The notes under the pieces: model-generated
What the model was told of the DNA's origin: nothing
Database searches by the model: none
Seen by the model: only the letters and a program-made list of their open reading frames with translations
Assembly (NCBI GenBank): GCA_050084985.1
Contig: JBITNC010000001.1
Coordinates: forward strand, 5,828,001 to 5,892,000
Reading direction: 5' to 3'
DNA length: 64,000 nt
From: Nageia nagi
Lineage: Eukaryota; Pinophyta
Shown here: piece by piece, positions 25,101 to 34,913 of the stretch
Layout of the letters: each line of letters starts with the position of its first letter
How positions within the stretch are numbered: the first letter of the stretch is position 1
Position numbers and translations under genes: made by a program

Positions 25101-26553
25101 AGATAAAAACACTTTTCCATCATTCATCAATCATAATTTGTTCAAACTTCTATAATAAATTCCATATCTATCCCACATATAAAGATTACCAAGAATAACA
25201 CCACAAATGTATAAAGGAACAACATCAACCATAACTTCATCAATGTACTTTGCACAAATAGTAAATTTCAACTTATATTGCTCAGTGACTTGCAAACTAG
25301 CATTACAATACACCCAACCCAAAGGATATGGATTTATATGGTTGAAAGTTTTTGATCCCAAATTACTTACCATAGTCTCTAAAATCAAATTTACTTGAGA
25401 ACTTGGATCAACAATGCAATCTACTTTGGTTTTCTTGATTTGGATTTTGAGGTGGAATAGTTGAATCCTTTGATCTTCAATGTCTTGAGGTTCTTCAACA
25501 TTTTGAATGGCTAAACAATTTATTTTCTCATTAACATCTTAACTTCGCTCAATATCTTCACATCTAAGAACCATAATGTTAGTTTTATCCTTATTCTTAT
25601 GCTTATATGGACATAATTCTGGATATAATTTCTAACATTTATCTTCAACATGACCATCTTTATCACAATGACTACAATTTCCACTATCACCTTCTTTCTT
25701 TAAAATATTAGTGGTTTTTGTTTCTTGCTTACCTTTGCCTTTATCTTGAGATTTACCTCTCTTATCCTTCCATTGAATTAGAAGCCTTCTTGGATTCATT
25801 GTATTTTCTCCTTACTTTACCATCCTCCTTTAAGTATTGTGCTTGCACACACACTTGATCAAGATTACTAGGATTAAACAACATGATAGTATTTTGCAAA
25901 TGACTATGTAAACCTCCAATGCACTTATTTAAAGTTTGAGGATCTTTTAGTGAAACCACAAGCAAAGTAGCTTATTTCTTAAATTTGGTAATGTATTCTT
26001 AAACATTTTTCCCTCTTTGTTGTCTAAAGAATTATCATTTCATCAATTATTTGTTATGATGTCCTAATGGATAAAATTGATCTTTTAACAACTCCTTAAA
26101 TTCATTTCAAAAAGATATTTCTAATAAGTGTTCATGATTAAGTTTTTCTACATGGCTTTCCCACCAAAATAAATCATGTCCACTCATATTTAATCTATCA
26201 AAAGAGATTTTATCAATATCATTTACAACATCATGAATTTGGAAATAAACCTCCAATTGTTTTAACCAATTGTTCATCTTTTCTGCATCAACCTCTCCTT
26301 CAAAAGTAGGAATGTCTTCTTTGGACTCCACATTGAATGGAACTTGATTTGATGAAGATAATGAATCAATTCTTTTGAATACATCATGATATCTTTGATT
26401 AACATTTAAATTTTCTCCAACAACCAACAACTCAACTAAATGAGCTAAATGATTCTCCATTGCTAAAAATCTCCTTTCAAAATTGACATCTAACATGGTA
26501 CAAATATCAGACTGTTGCTCCTCCATATTATCCATTTCTATCACTCTACACAT
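22190..26553 (-). pseudogene. element D gypsy gag-pol polyprotein
   Basis: Gag is 26553-25765, with a coiled-coil-like N-terminus, a core (IPTFEGEVDAEKMNNWLKQL) and an intact CCHC knuckle (CSHCDKDGHVEDKC, about 25680). Protease at about 25430-25131 has DPSSQVNLI where DSGSQ or DTGA is expected. RT (about 24750-24200) shows LVPKKDKT, FTKLDLRSGYQQVQI, and YLDGI in place of YLDDI, so a catalytic Asp is lost (GGT codon at 24339-24341). RNase H follows (about 24180-23700). Integrase runs from about 23550: core Asp in MDFIRGLP, SDRE, then LEVVNR with the Glu. A C-terminal GDHVWLHL and YGSF module (GPF-type, Pro lost) occupies 22561-22250. Gag-PR-RT-RH-IN order is Ty3/gypsy. Many stops and shifts separate the blocks. 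Confidence 0.92.
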
Positions 26554-26673
26554 TTGAATAATCTAAGGATCCTCTAGAATTAACTTTGGTATTTGATATC
26601 TCCTCCCAAACATAAAAAATATGTCACTGTTGGCCTAAAATACCCAAAATTTTATCCCCAAATTTTCCACACA

Positions 26674-26688
26674 CAAGCTCTGATACCA
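26674..26688 (-). promoter_or_regulatory. primer binding site of element D
   Basis: Minus strand TGGTATCAGAGCTTG. The first 12 bases exactly match the common initiator tRNA-Met primer site, two bases inside the 5' LTR. Confidence 0.92.
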
Positions 26689-26690
26689 TG

Positions 26691-27410
26691 TGATCTGTAA
26701 TCATCAGATGCTTATATCATACTTGGATCCTCATTTATAGATTCAAACAAAAATACATTTACCATTATAAGATCATAAAATTGTATATAAAATTCAAAAT
26801 TGCACAATGTAAATCATAAACTAGCAATCTCAAACACACAACAAGATCAACATAATGATTTACCTTCATTCACCCAATGTGAGCTAATCCAACATGGAAT
26901 TGGAGCCTTCTCTTCTCATCATATATGGACATTACAATATTACATGCATAGAGAAATACCATCAACACAATGGCAATACAATACCTTACAATTATTGTAA
27001 TCTCCTACATCAAGAAGAAAATAATTTCAAAACTATAGAACTCTAGAATGACTCTTGGCCTTCCTTCAAATACTACAATCCCAAAACCCTAAACTCTCCA
27101 ATAATCTCATTCATGAGAACCAAGGGAGTGGCATGCCCCTTAAATAAGCTTTGAATCACCTCCAAGATGTTGATTAAAGATGTTGAACCATTCAGCTACC
27201 CAACACATCGATGTCCCTTCAACTTCCCTTGCTGACTTATCAAGTTGCACATCATTAATGACCTAAATACAGTATAGCACACCACTAGTGGCATGGTTAT
27301 GTATGCAAACTAACTCCAAATTTTAGTCTTCAATCTATCTCCAAGCATAGATACCTCTGGAGTGAGTACTTCTCTTGCAAAGAAAACTTGAGATGATCCA
27401 ATTTGGATCA
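26691..27410 (-). repeat. element D 5' LTR (720 bp, intact)
   Basis: TG...CA termini, followed by ATCAA (27411-27415), which repeats the left flank of the 3' LTR. It is the uninterrupted reference for the split 3' LTR. Confidence 0.93.
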
Positions 27411-27415
27411 ATCAA

Positions 27416-27865
27416 TCACTTATCAAGGTCCTTAGTCCTAATACCAAGAAAGTTTGCACTTGACATAGTAGCAATCCTTATGATGTAATTTGATATTTAG
27501 TGGATTGGATAAAATCTAGGAAGAAGAAGATCTATATATGCAAAGAGCAAAAATAAATCTCTTTCCCTTTTAGATCTATCACTTTGGTGATCATTGGAGA
27601 AAATCACGATAGTTGTAGAGCACCAACACCACATGCACCATTCTTGTTGTAGTATGATGGCATGTAAATATAATAGAAAGTATGAAAAAGATTAGATCAT
27701 AATAAAATCAAATAGGTGGAATCAAAAGACATCGATAATATGAAGTGATTTATTGATAACCACCTATTAGAGAGATTATATATAAAGTTTATCAACCCAA
27801 GTTTCTCCTTTTGTACTTGTAAATAAATAAAAAGAGGTGATGGTCGATAATACCAAATATAATTT
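27416..27865. repeat. repeat J, right fragment
   Basis: Continues the match to 44430-44885 after element D (shared AGCAATCCTTATGATGTAAT and GAGCACCAACA). Similarity fades after about 27865. Confidence 0.7.
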
Positions 27866-28720
27866 AGCATTTGCAATATGAAGATATGTCTAGATATAAT
27901 CATGATTAATAACAACACTTGGAACTTGACACATGATGTAATTATTTACTAGCTCATTAGCCTTGATGCTTATGTAATTAATGACTATTCTTTTATATAC
28001 CTAAAACATGATTCATTAATTAATAAGAAATCATATTTAGGCATCTACATTATGTAATGAAAAAGTATTATAATTGCATAATCCAAAGAAGAATAGAGAG
28101 GCACAATATTATGCAACGTAGCTGAATTTAAAAGGTACTATCCTAATAAATACAAAGATATTCATATCTATGTATGCCATCGTATTGTCCCCTTTTGGTC
28201 TTGGTTGCCCTGGAGGGATTGTCCAATAGAGAACTAAGCTAAAATTTTATCTTTTTGCTTGAAGGATTGAGGAGTCTAAATGATCTACTCTCCAAGATCA
28301 ATGAAGATAATTTGTGGAACATAAAGAAGAATATCTTCATAGATTACATCATTTTGAGAATAAACCATTATAAGAGAAAAGATGAAATTAATAAGATAGA
28401 TCATTATGATCATATTCCTTTGAACTAAAACTTTTTGATGAAGTGTATTTCTACCACTTGAAAGAAAATAGGTGTTATTTTGTGCCAAATAATCAAGGGT
28501 TTCACTGATATCATATAATTATCTATGATATAAAAAATTATTTTTGATATTTATCTTCATGGGGTTGCCATGACTCTTGGAAACTTGTGAGTACAAAATA
28601 TAATTGTACTAATGAAATATATGCAATTAATCTTAGTACATAATAATTGCATGTACCTAATTTTTTATGACTTATGTGGCTTGAAAGGTGTTAATAATAT
28701 TGATACATTTTATTAATAAA
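27866..28720. other. AT-rich stretch, nothing recognised
   Basis: No domain, LTR edge or repeat partner was identified. A 67-codon minus frame (28285-28488) has no motif. It is the left flank of element F. Confidence 0.45.
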
Positions 28721-29118
28721 TGAAAAAAAAATCATCAATAATAAAGTACAATCACCAAACATACCAAAATCACCAAACTGGTAGTTTATACTATGATGAA
28801 TATGTCACCAACAAGATGGCAAACTCAAGACAAACTATAGGGTGATATATAACATTATAATGGTGCTAAAACTAAATTTATAATGGTGTATGGTGATTGA
28901 AAAAAGGATCTATAAATATCTAATGATTCTTAACAACATGAGATCCTATTTCTAGTGACCAACAAATAGTTTCACAACATAAATACTTCACAAGGAATGG
29001 GATGTCACTATGGAAATTATTAATGAAAGTATGGAGCATAATATATTATTAGAAAGGTATTTAAAATATATTTATAATTATGGGTGGTGATTTATAAATG
29101 GATCACTATAACTCTAGT
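28721..29118 (-). repeat. element F 3' LTR, truncated
   Basis: Matches 31981-32333 and then 39993-40055, ending at ACTCTAG. Coding remains of RNase H begin within about 10 bp, so the LTR's first part and the polypurine tract are deleted. Confidence 0.75.
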
Positions 29119-29126
29119 ACTTAATC

Positions 29127-31940
29127 ATGGGTGTTGCAATATCTCAATTCAACCTGTTTCTTTTCCACCATATCATGGATGAAGTGATATTTCATGTCAA
29201 AATTCTTAGACTTGTTTTGATAGACATGAGTATTTTCCAATTCAATTGCACTCGTATTTTCATAAAAAATAAAAGCAGGACCACTCTATTTCTCACATAT
29301 CTCCTCCAATACTTTCTTGAGCCATAAAGTCTAAACAATAGTGAGGTTCAAAATCAACAACAATCATCAAAGCATAATTAAAAACACCACCTTTTAGGTC
29401 ACCCTCATCTTCTTCACCATACATGTGCATCTTCTTAAGTATATGAACAACTTGGTCAATTTCTTAAGATTTAACTCTAGTAAGTCTTCAACGAAAATTA
29501 CTTGATTAGGAGGATTAATTTGAAGTTCCTTTTTCCCCCCTTGTTGTCTTCATAACATCTGAAAAGATGTTTGGAGAATTATCACTTGAAGAGGGACTTG
29601 AAGTGCTCTATTTGAGACTTTTTGAAGGACTAGTTGGTGTACTTGGCTAGATAATTTATATGCTAGGCTGCACACAAGGAGTACTTTCATCACTGTTTCC
29701 ATCATCAACATAAAATTTTTGGTGACCATATACTCCCCCTTCATAAAAAGTCACATCTCTAGGAACCATAATTTTATGATTTTTTGGGTTATAAAGCCTA
29801 TAGGATTTACTCCTTTCATAATAATAAACAAAAATACATGCTTCACTCTTAGGATCAAGCTTCTTGTTAAGTTCATAAGCCACATGAACATAAGCCAAAT
29901 AACTAAAAACTTTTAAAATTATTAACATTGGATTTCTTTTTATACCAAGCCTCATAAGGAGTCATCTTCTCCAAGTTGCAGGTAGGACTCCTATTCAAAT
30001 ATAAATTGTTTTTCAAATTGAATTAGCTATTTTATCAGCCCCTTAGTCTGCAACATACTCATGCCATCTCTATAACAATCTTATTATTCCTCTATTTTAC
30101 TCTATTTTATTATGGAGTAATATAGGAAAACATGAGCTTCCTTTTAATGCCATTATCTTTGAAAAATTAGAGGAACTCATTAGAGAAAAACTCTCCATCA
30201 TGATAAATACCCAAAAACTTAACATTGTAGCCACTTTGATTATTAGACATATTTTTAAATTTCTTGAAATCATTAAATGCTTCATCCTTATTCTTGAGTA
30301 AATACATCCAATACATTTTGGAGTAGTCATTTATAAAAGTAAGAAAATAAGAATTCTTACCTAAGCTTTGGGTTTGCATTGGTCCATAGATATCATAATG
30401 AACCAATTGAATGGGGTATAAGGCCATACATGCTTTTCCTTTAGGAAATTTATTTTTTCATGCTTTCCCAATGCACACACATCACAAATAAATCTATACT
30501 CCTCCACCTTTGGAAAATCATAAACCATCTCTTGAGATGTTAGCAACCTCAAACTTGTAAAATTAAAATGACCATACCTGAGATGCCATAAAACACTCTT
30601 ATTTTGAACAACAAATTGAGCAATATTTCCCTCTTGTCCTCCAAACTTTAATATTTTTCTATCATAGGAACAATAGTAAGAAGTCTATTCATGTGGTTCT
30701 TATCATAAATGACACATTTCTTATCCTTAAAAACTAGCTTGTAGTTCTTTTCTATTATCTGCCATATACTCAACAAATTATGTTTCAAATTTGGTGTGTA
30801 CTAAATGTCATGAATAATTTTGTTACCTTCTCTTGTGTTCATCTCCATTAAAACTTTTATAGCCATCTCTAAATATTTTTCATCTCTAATCTTGATATTG
30901 GATTTGAATGAATGATCCAAGGAAGAAAATAGATCCCCATTTGATGTCATATGATTACAACATCTAAGGTCAAGAATCCAAATTTCTTGAATATTCTTAT
31001 CAATGTTATTATATGATAAGAAAAATTTTAGTTCAACAGTCTCTTCAACAAAGTTTGTCTTACTTTTATTTATAACCTTTAGTCTACATTCTCTCTCATA
31101 ATATCCATACTTGTTACATTGGTAATATTGGACATTATTCTTATCGCCTATTCATTTGCCTCTACCACTTGCATCATCTCTTCTATCGCCTCTTCCTATA
31201 AAAGAATTATTACCTACACCTTGGCCATTTCCTTTGCCTTCCCCATTGTAATCACTTCTTCCTACTTATAAGAGAAAGCATTCTTTTCAAGACCATAAAC
31301 TAATTTTGTTAGCCTCTCCTCATGAGACATAAGAGACCTTACTCATTGATCAAACTCAAGAGTGGATAAATCCTTACTCTCTTAAATAATAATTACCATA
31401 TGATTCCATCTAGGTATGAGTGTTATCAACACTTTCTTAACTACAACAACCTTCTCTAATTCTCACCAAGAGTTTCTATTTTATTAATGATAACCTTCAC
31501 TTGGACATAATAGTCATCGATACTCTCACTATCATGCATTCTCAGATTTTCAAACTCTCTTCATAGAGTCTATAGATTCACTTACTTGACTTGGTCACTA
31601 CCCTGGTAACCATATTGCAAGGCTTTCCATGAATTTGTAACTATTTTTATTACCAATTATCCTTAGAAAAATACTTTTCTCCAAGCAATTCCTTTTCTAA
31701 GTTTCCTTCCGTACTACATGATATATTATTATGGTTTTACAAAACCATATTATATAAAATTATAATGATGTTTATCCATAAAAAAGTATTCATCTTAATA
31801 CTCCAGTACTCATAATATTTACCATTAAACTCAAGGATTGACATCGAGTTAATGTTATTGGCTATTACACACTAACAACTATGAACTTGCAAAATATGTC
31901 AAAGGAAAACATGATAAATTATTACAAAAATCCACGTAGG
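29127..31940 (-). pseudogene. element F copia polyprotein lacking reverse transcriptase
   Basis: From 31940 down: broken gag; a knuckle reduced to YYQCNKYGYYEREC (one Cys and the His replaced by Tyr, about 31120); protease with ILDLRCCNHM, so DSG has become DLR (about 30990). Then GAG-pre-integrase (30552-30361, CALGKHEK) and integrase core (30427-30167: HYDIYGPM, GIYHDGEF). The integrase C-terminal part is 29955-29656 (IILKVFSYLAYVHV). At about 29400-29330 the reading jumps to the RNase H end (29327-29127, antisense of LWLKKVLEEIC-like sequence); the ~230-residue RT is missing. It resembles element C in motif wording, suggesting a related family. Not functional. Confidence 0.85.
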
Positions 31941-31965
31941 TGAATCTAATCCTCCAATTGATTAA

Positions 31966-31978
31966 GGATTTGATACCA
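31966..31978 (-). promoter_or_regulatory. primer binding site of element F
   Basis: Minus strand TGGTATCAAATCC, similar to the initiator tRNA-Met site, two bases inside the 5' LTR. Confidence 0.75.
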
Positions 31979-31980
31979 AA

Positions 31981-32333
31981 TGAATAAATAAATAAAATCA
32001 TTAATAACAAATTATAGTCACCAAACAGAACAAAATCACCAAACTAGCAATTTATACTATGGCAAATATATCATGAACAAGATGGAAAACTCAAGATAAA
32101 CTATAGTGTGACATATACCATTGGAAAGATACTAAAACTAAATTTCTAATAGTGTATGGTGATTAAAAAAAAGGAGTTATAAATCTCTAGTGATTCTTAA
32201 TGATATGAGACCCTATTTTTAGTGACCAACGAATAGTCTCACAATGACCAACGAATAGTCTCACAATAGAAATACCTCATAAAGAATGGAATGTCGCTAT
32301 GGAAATTATTAATAAAGGTATGGAGTTTAATAT
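31981..32333 (-). repeat. element F 5' LTR, part interrupted by G
   Basis: Aligned with 28721-29050. Ends in AATAT (32329-32333), the left target copy of element G. It has a perfect 22-bp tandem duplication at 32223-32244 and 32245-32266 that the other LTR lacks. Confidence 0.82.
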
Positions 32334-32791
32334 TGTTAGAATTCCTAATGTAGTATTGTTTAGTATCTAAATAAAATAAAGTGTCTCTCATACTTAATTT
32401 ATCCAAATACTCAAAAGTATTTATAAATACCTTTTTAGTATTTAAGAATTAAATATGTGCAACTTGACCCTTCTTAACCTCATATAAACCCTTGGTAAAA
32501 AAGGTGGGTTAATGTGAGTTAACATGAGGTTCTCTCCTATAGATAGAGAGCTTGGTATTATTGTAACTTACACTTGAATAGAGCAAAGTTATACTCATAC
32601 TTTGTAAGAAGAAAGTTTGAAAGACGTTGTAGGAATTGTTCTTGAGAAGTAAAATTCTAGAGTTGAAGTGGAGTACTCTCATCCTTGAGAGGAACCACTA
32701 TACATCCTTTGTCATCTTGTGTGTGATTGATTGAGTGTTCTTAGAAGTAGAATTGTTCATCCAAGGTGATCTTGGAGTTTATTCTCCTTCA
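32334..32791 (+). repeat. element G 5' LTR
   Basis: TG...CA. A TATA-like TATAGATA lies at 32538-32545, where the 3' LTR has TATAAATA. It differs from the 3' LTR by scattered substitutions and a ~14-bp length change near 32480. Confidence 0.93.
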
Positions 32792-32793
32792 AT

Positions 32794-32805
32794 TGGTACA
32801 TAGCT
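32794..32805 (+). promoter_or_regulatory. degenerate primer binding site of element G
   Basis: TGGTACATAGCT two bases after the LTR; looks like a decayed TGGTATCAGAGC site. Confidence 0.55.
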
Positions 32806-33063
32806 TTCCTTGGAGGATCTTCTTACTTCATTCGTGAGGTAACATCTTCATTTAGGTATACCTCATCTCCCTCTTCATTTTTTTTGGTGAATACTAACAC
32901 ACTTTTTTTTTTCACATTTGTGAGATCATTATTTTTATGAAAAATCTAGTCAAAAGTAATAATATTCTTATTCGGCAATTGTTTTTGTTAACCTTCTTTA
33001 TTAGCTTCAATTTTTTTGATTTTTTGTTAAAATTGCTCATCATAACATATTGTTATTTTAGAA

Positions 33064-33120
33064 TTTATAATTGTATAAATTTGCCATAAAGCTATTTCTT
33101 TATAATTGTATAAATTTGCC
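33064..33120 (+). repeat. 22-bp direct repeat at the edge of the GC-rich island
   Basis: The same 22 bases, beginning TTTATAATTG, occur at 33064-33085 and 33099-33120, separated by 13 bp. The second copy abuts the start of GC-rich sequence. Confidence 0.85.
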
Positions 33121-33224
33121 TTGTAAGCCCCACTCCTCACCTCTCCCATCGCTCAGCCACCGTACCTCCAACTGTCCAACCCTAGTAGCGACGGTGACTC
33201 CTCTCTCCTCGGTCACCACGCAGC

Positions 33225-33446
33225 ATTCTTGCTGCATGCACCACCATGGGCACTCCAGCCCATATCTGTAACATTCTTCTTGCGCGCGTCACCATGGGCA
33301 CTCCATCCCATCTCTGCAACCTCCACAACATTCTTCCTGCACGTACCACCATGGGCACTCCAGCCCATCTCTGCAACCTCTGCAACCCTTCTTCCTGCGT
33401 GCGTCAACATGAGGCCCATCTCTGAAACCCCGATAACATTCTTCTA
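33225..33446. repeat. imperfect 50-57 bp tandem repeat, 4-5 units
   Basis: Units share ATTCTTCCTGC, then CACCATGGGCACTCCAGCCC, then ATCTCTGCAAC. The full motif occurs three times; the fourth unit is shortened and a fifth keeps only the start. Confidence 0.85.
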
Positions 33447-33475
33447 GCATTTAACACCCTCACCTAAGCTCACTG

Positions 33476-33586
33476 ATGGCTTCTCTTCCCTCTACACAGC
33501 TCCTCCAAGTGCAACTTCTCTGCTCTCTGGCCGCTTATCTTCCCTCTACGCCCATTTTGTTTTGCTCGTCTCTCCATCCTTTCTAG
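33476..33586 (+). CDS. 36-codon ORF, possible captured first exon
   Basis: Begins MASLPSTQLLQVQLL and is Ser/Leu-rich with no acidic residue, which resembles a plant organelle transit or signal peptide. The start context GATGGCT is good for plants. It ends at TAG 33584-33586, and no splice donor is confirmed. At this length a chance frame in pyrimidine-rich DNA is a real alternative. Confidence 0.25.
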   Translation: MASLPSTQLLQVQLLCSLAAYLPSTPILFCSSLHPF

Positions 33587-33620
33587 CTTCTCTCCTCTCG
33601 AATTAATTTTTTGGCACAAG

Positions 33621-34913
33621 CTTTTTTAATTGTTCCTGTCAATTTGTACAATAGTAAAGAGGAATGTACAAGTTTTTTTGTTTTGACCTTAAATGTTTTG
33701 TTAGGTTATCTATCTTGAATTAAACACTCTCATTAATTGCTATAAGTTTATTCAATGATTTTTTTTGTGGCTATTTGATTATGGTAGTTTTTAATTTTTT
33801 AAAGGTTGATTTTTTTTTTAAAGGGGTAAATTTATAACAAAAATAAAGGGAATTATTTCAAAAAAAAGAGGAAGAAGAGTATTTTTTTTCCTAATTTTTT
33901 TTAGAAAGTTATTTGTTTATTTTTTAATTAAAAAAGGAGTAAAATTTTAGTATAATTATTACTTATAGAGTAATATATGATGAACTTATGCACTACATCC
34001 TCTTTACCCTAACTTTTTTATTGAAATGTGGAAATAGTTTTTTCAATGTCTTCTAAGCATAGAAAAGTAAGACATCTTGTTACGAGAATGGTGCAAGAAT
34101 GAAGGCTTTTGACAAGAAGATGAACAAGCTTTGGAAGAAAACAAAGAAGAAAGAATATGAAGACAAAATGCAAAAATAGATAATCCTTGTGAGACAAAGG
34201 AATGAAGTCATAACCCGCATGCTTCACTTTCAAACTTGCTATACTATGGACTCCAATGCTTTTATGTTTGAGGAAATGGCTCTTTTTCTTGAACTCAATC
34301 TTTCTTAAATCAACTTGGTGTCAATTAACCTTGCTTTTATGATAAGTTTTTAAGACTTTTGTTGATTTTGAGCATATTAGAAAGCTCCTAGAACTTTGAT
34401 ATGTAACGAAGCCAAGACTAAGGAAACTACTAACCCCTTATTGAGTATGGTTTTTTTTTTGTGTTTAAAATAATCATCAAATTTTTAATCTAAGTTAAAT
34501 GTAAAATGTGTACTAACCTCAAATACTATCTACAAACACTAACCTTAAAATACTAACTACAATCGTAGATTAGGACATACTAACCTTCAAATACTTAAGT
34601 TAAACAAAGTGCACTAATATGAATTACAATCTTCAAACACTAACCTATAACTTACTAACTACAATTACTAACCCAACAATGCAACTAACCTACAACTTGT
34701 TAATTTTTTTTTAACACAAGTTACTTTCAATTGCAACAAATATTAAACATGTATAGTTTATATTAGTTGGTTACTTGTAATTGTTATGTTAGATGCTTGA
34801 TAGTTAGTTGAATGCTTGTATGTTACATGATTTTTTTTACTTGCAATTTTGATTAGAAAATCATGTATTAATACTTCTTATGCCTTAATAAACTAACCTT
34901 TCTTTTGTAGAAA
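33621..34913 (+). other. remaining leader of element G, AT-rich
   Basis: T-rich and A-rich runs, then broken coding-like text around 34040-34310 on the plus strand (basic, QRRKNMKT-like) that I do not recognise. From 34505 to 34700 a low-complexity array of ACTAACC/AATACTAAC words follows, then partly complementary TTAGTTG/GTTAG words at 34763-34825. Confidence 0.5.

Larger units (their letters stand above)
2861..27410 (-). mobile_element. Ty3/gypsy retrotransposon D, carrying nested C and B
   Basis: Outer element of a three-level nest, transcribed on the minus strand. The 5' LTR is 26691-27410 (720 bp). The 3' LTR is split into 2861-3224 and 21658-22018, which sum to 720 bp once the 5-bp duplication of the inner insertion is removed. 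Both outer flanks are ATCAA (2856-2860 and 27411-27415). PBS at 26674-26688 and a polypurine tract at 22019-22030 lie directly inside the LTRs. The remaining internal region is about 4.7 kb, normal for a plant gypsy element. LTRs differ at roughly one base in six over the first 135 aligned bases by eye, so this is the oldest member of the nest. Confidence 0.92.
33121..33620. other. GC- and CpG-rich island inside the leader of element G
   Basis: Roughly half or more G+C, with about 17 CpG dinucleotides in 480 bp, whereas neighbouring kilobases have almost none. The plus strand is pyrimidine-rich (runs of CTCTCC, CTTCC). It holds a tandem repeat (33225-33446) and a short ORF starting ATGGCTTC (33476). 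It is not part of any copia leader I know. It may be a captured host promoter/first exon, an inserted small element, or a GC-rich regulatory sequence acquired by the element. Confidence 0.75.

Noticed and set aside
26674-26688. Match to initiator tRNA-Met as a tRNA gene
   Set aside because: Only the primer-binding complement is present; there is no cloverleaf around it.
33182-33447. Overlapping ORFs on both strands with repeated MGWSAHGG-like peptides
   Set aside because: They arise from the tandem repeat being open in several frames; no start context, domain or codon bias favours one.
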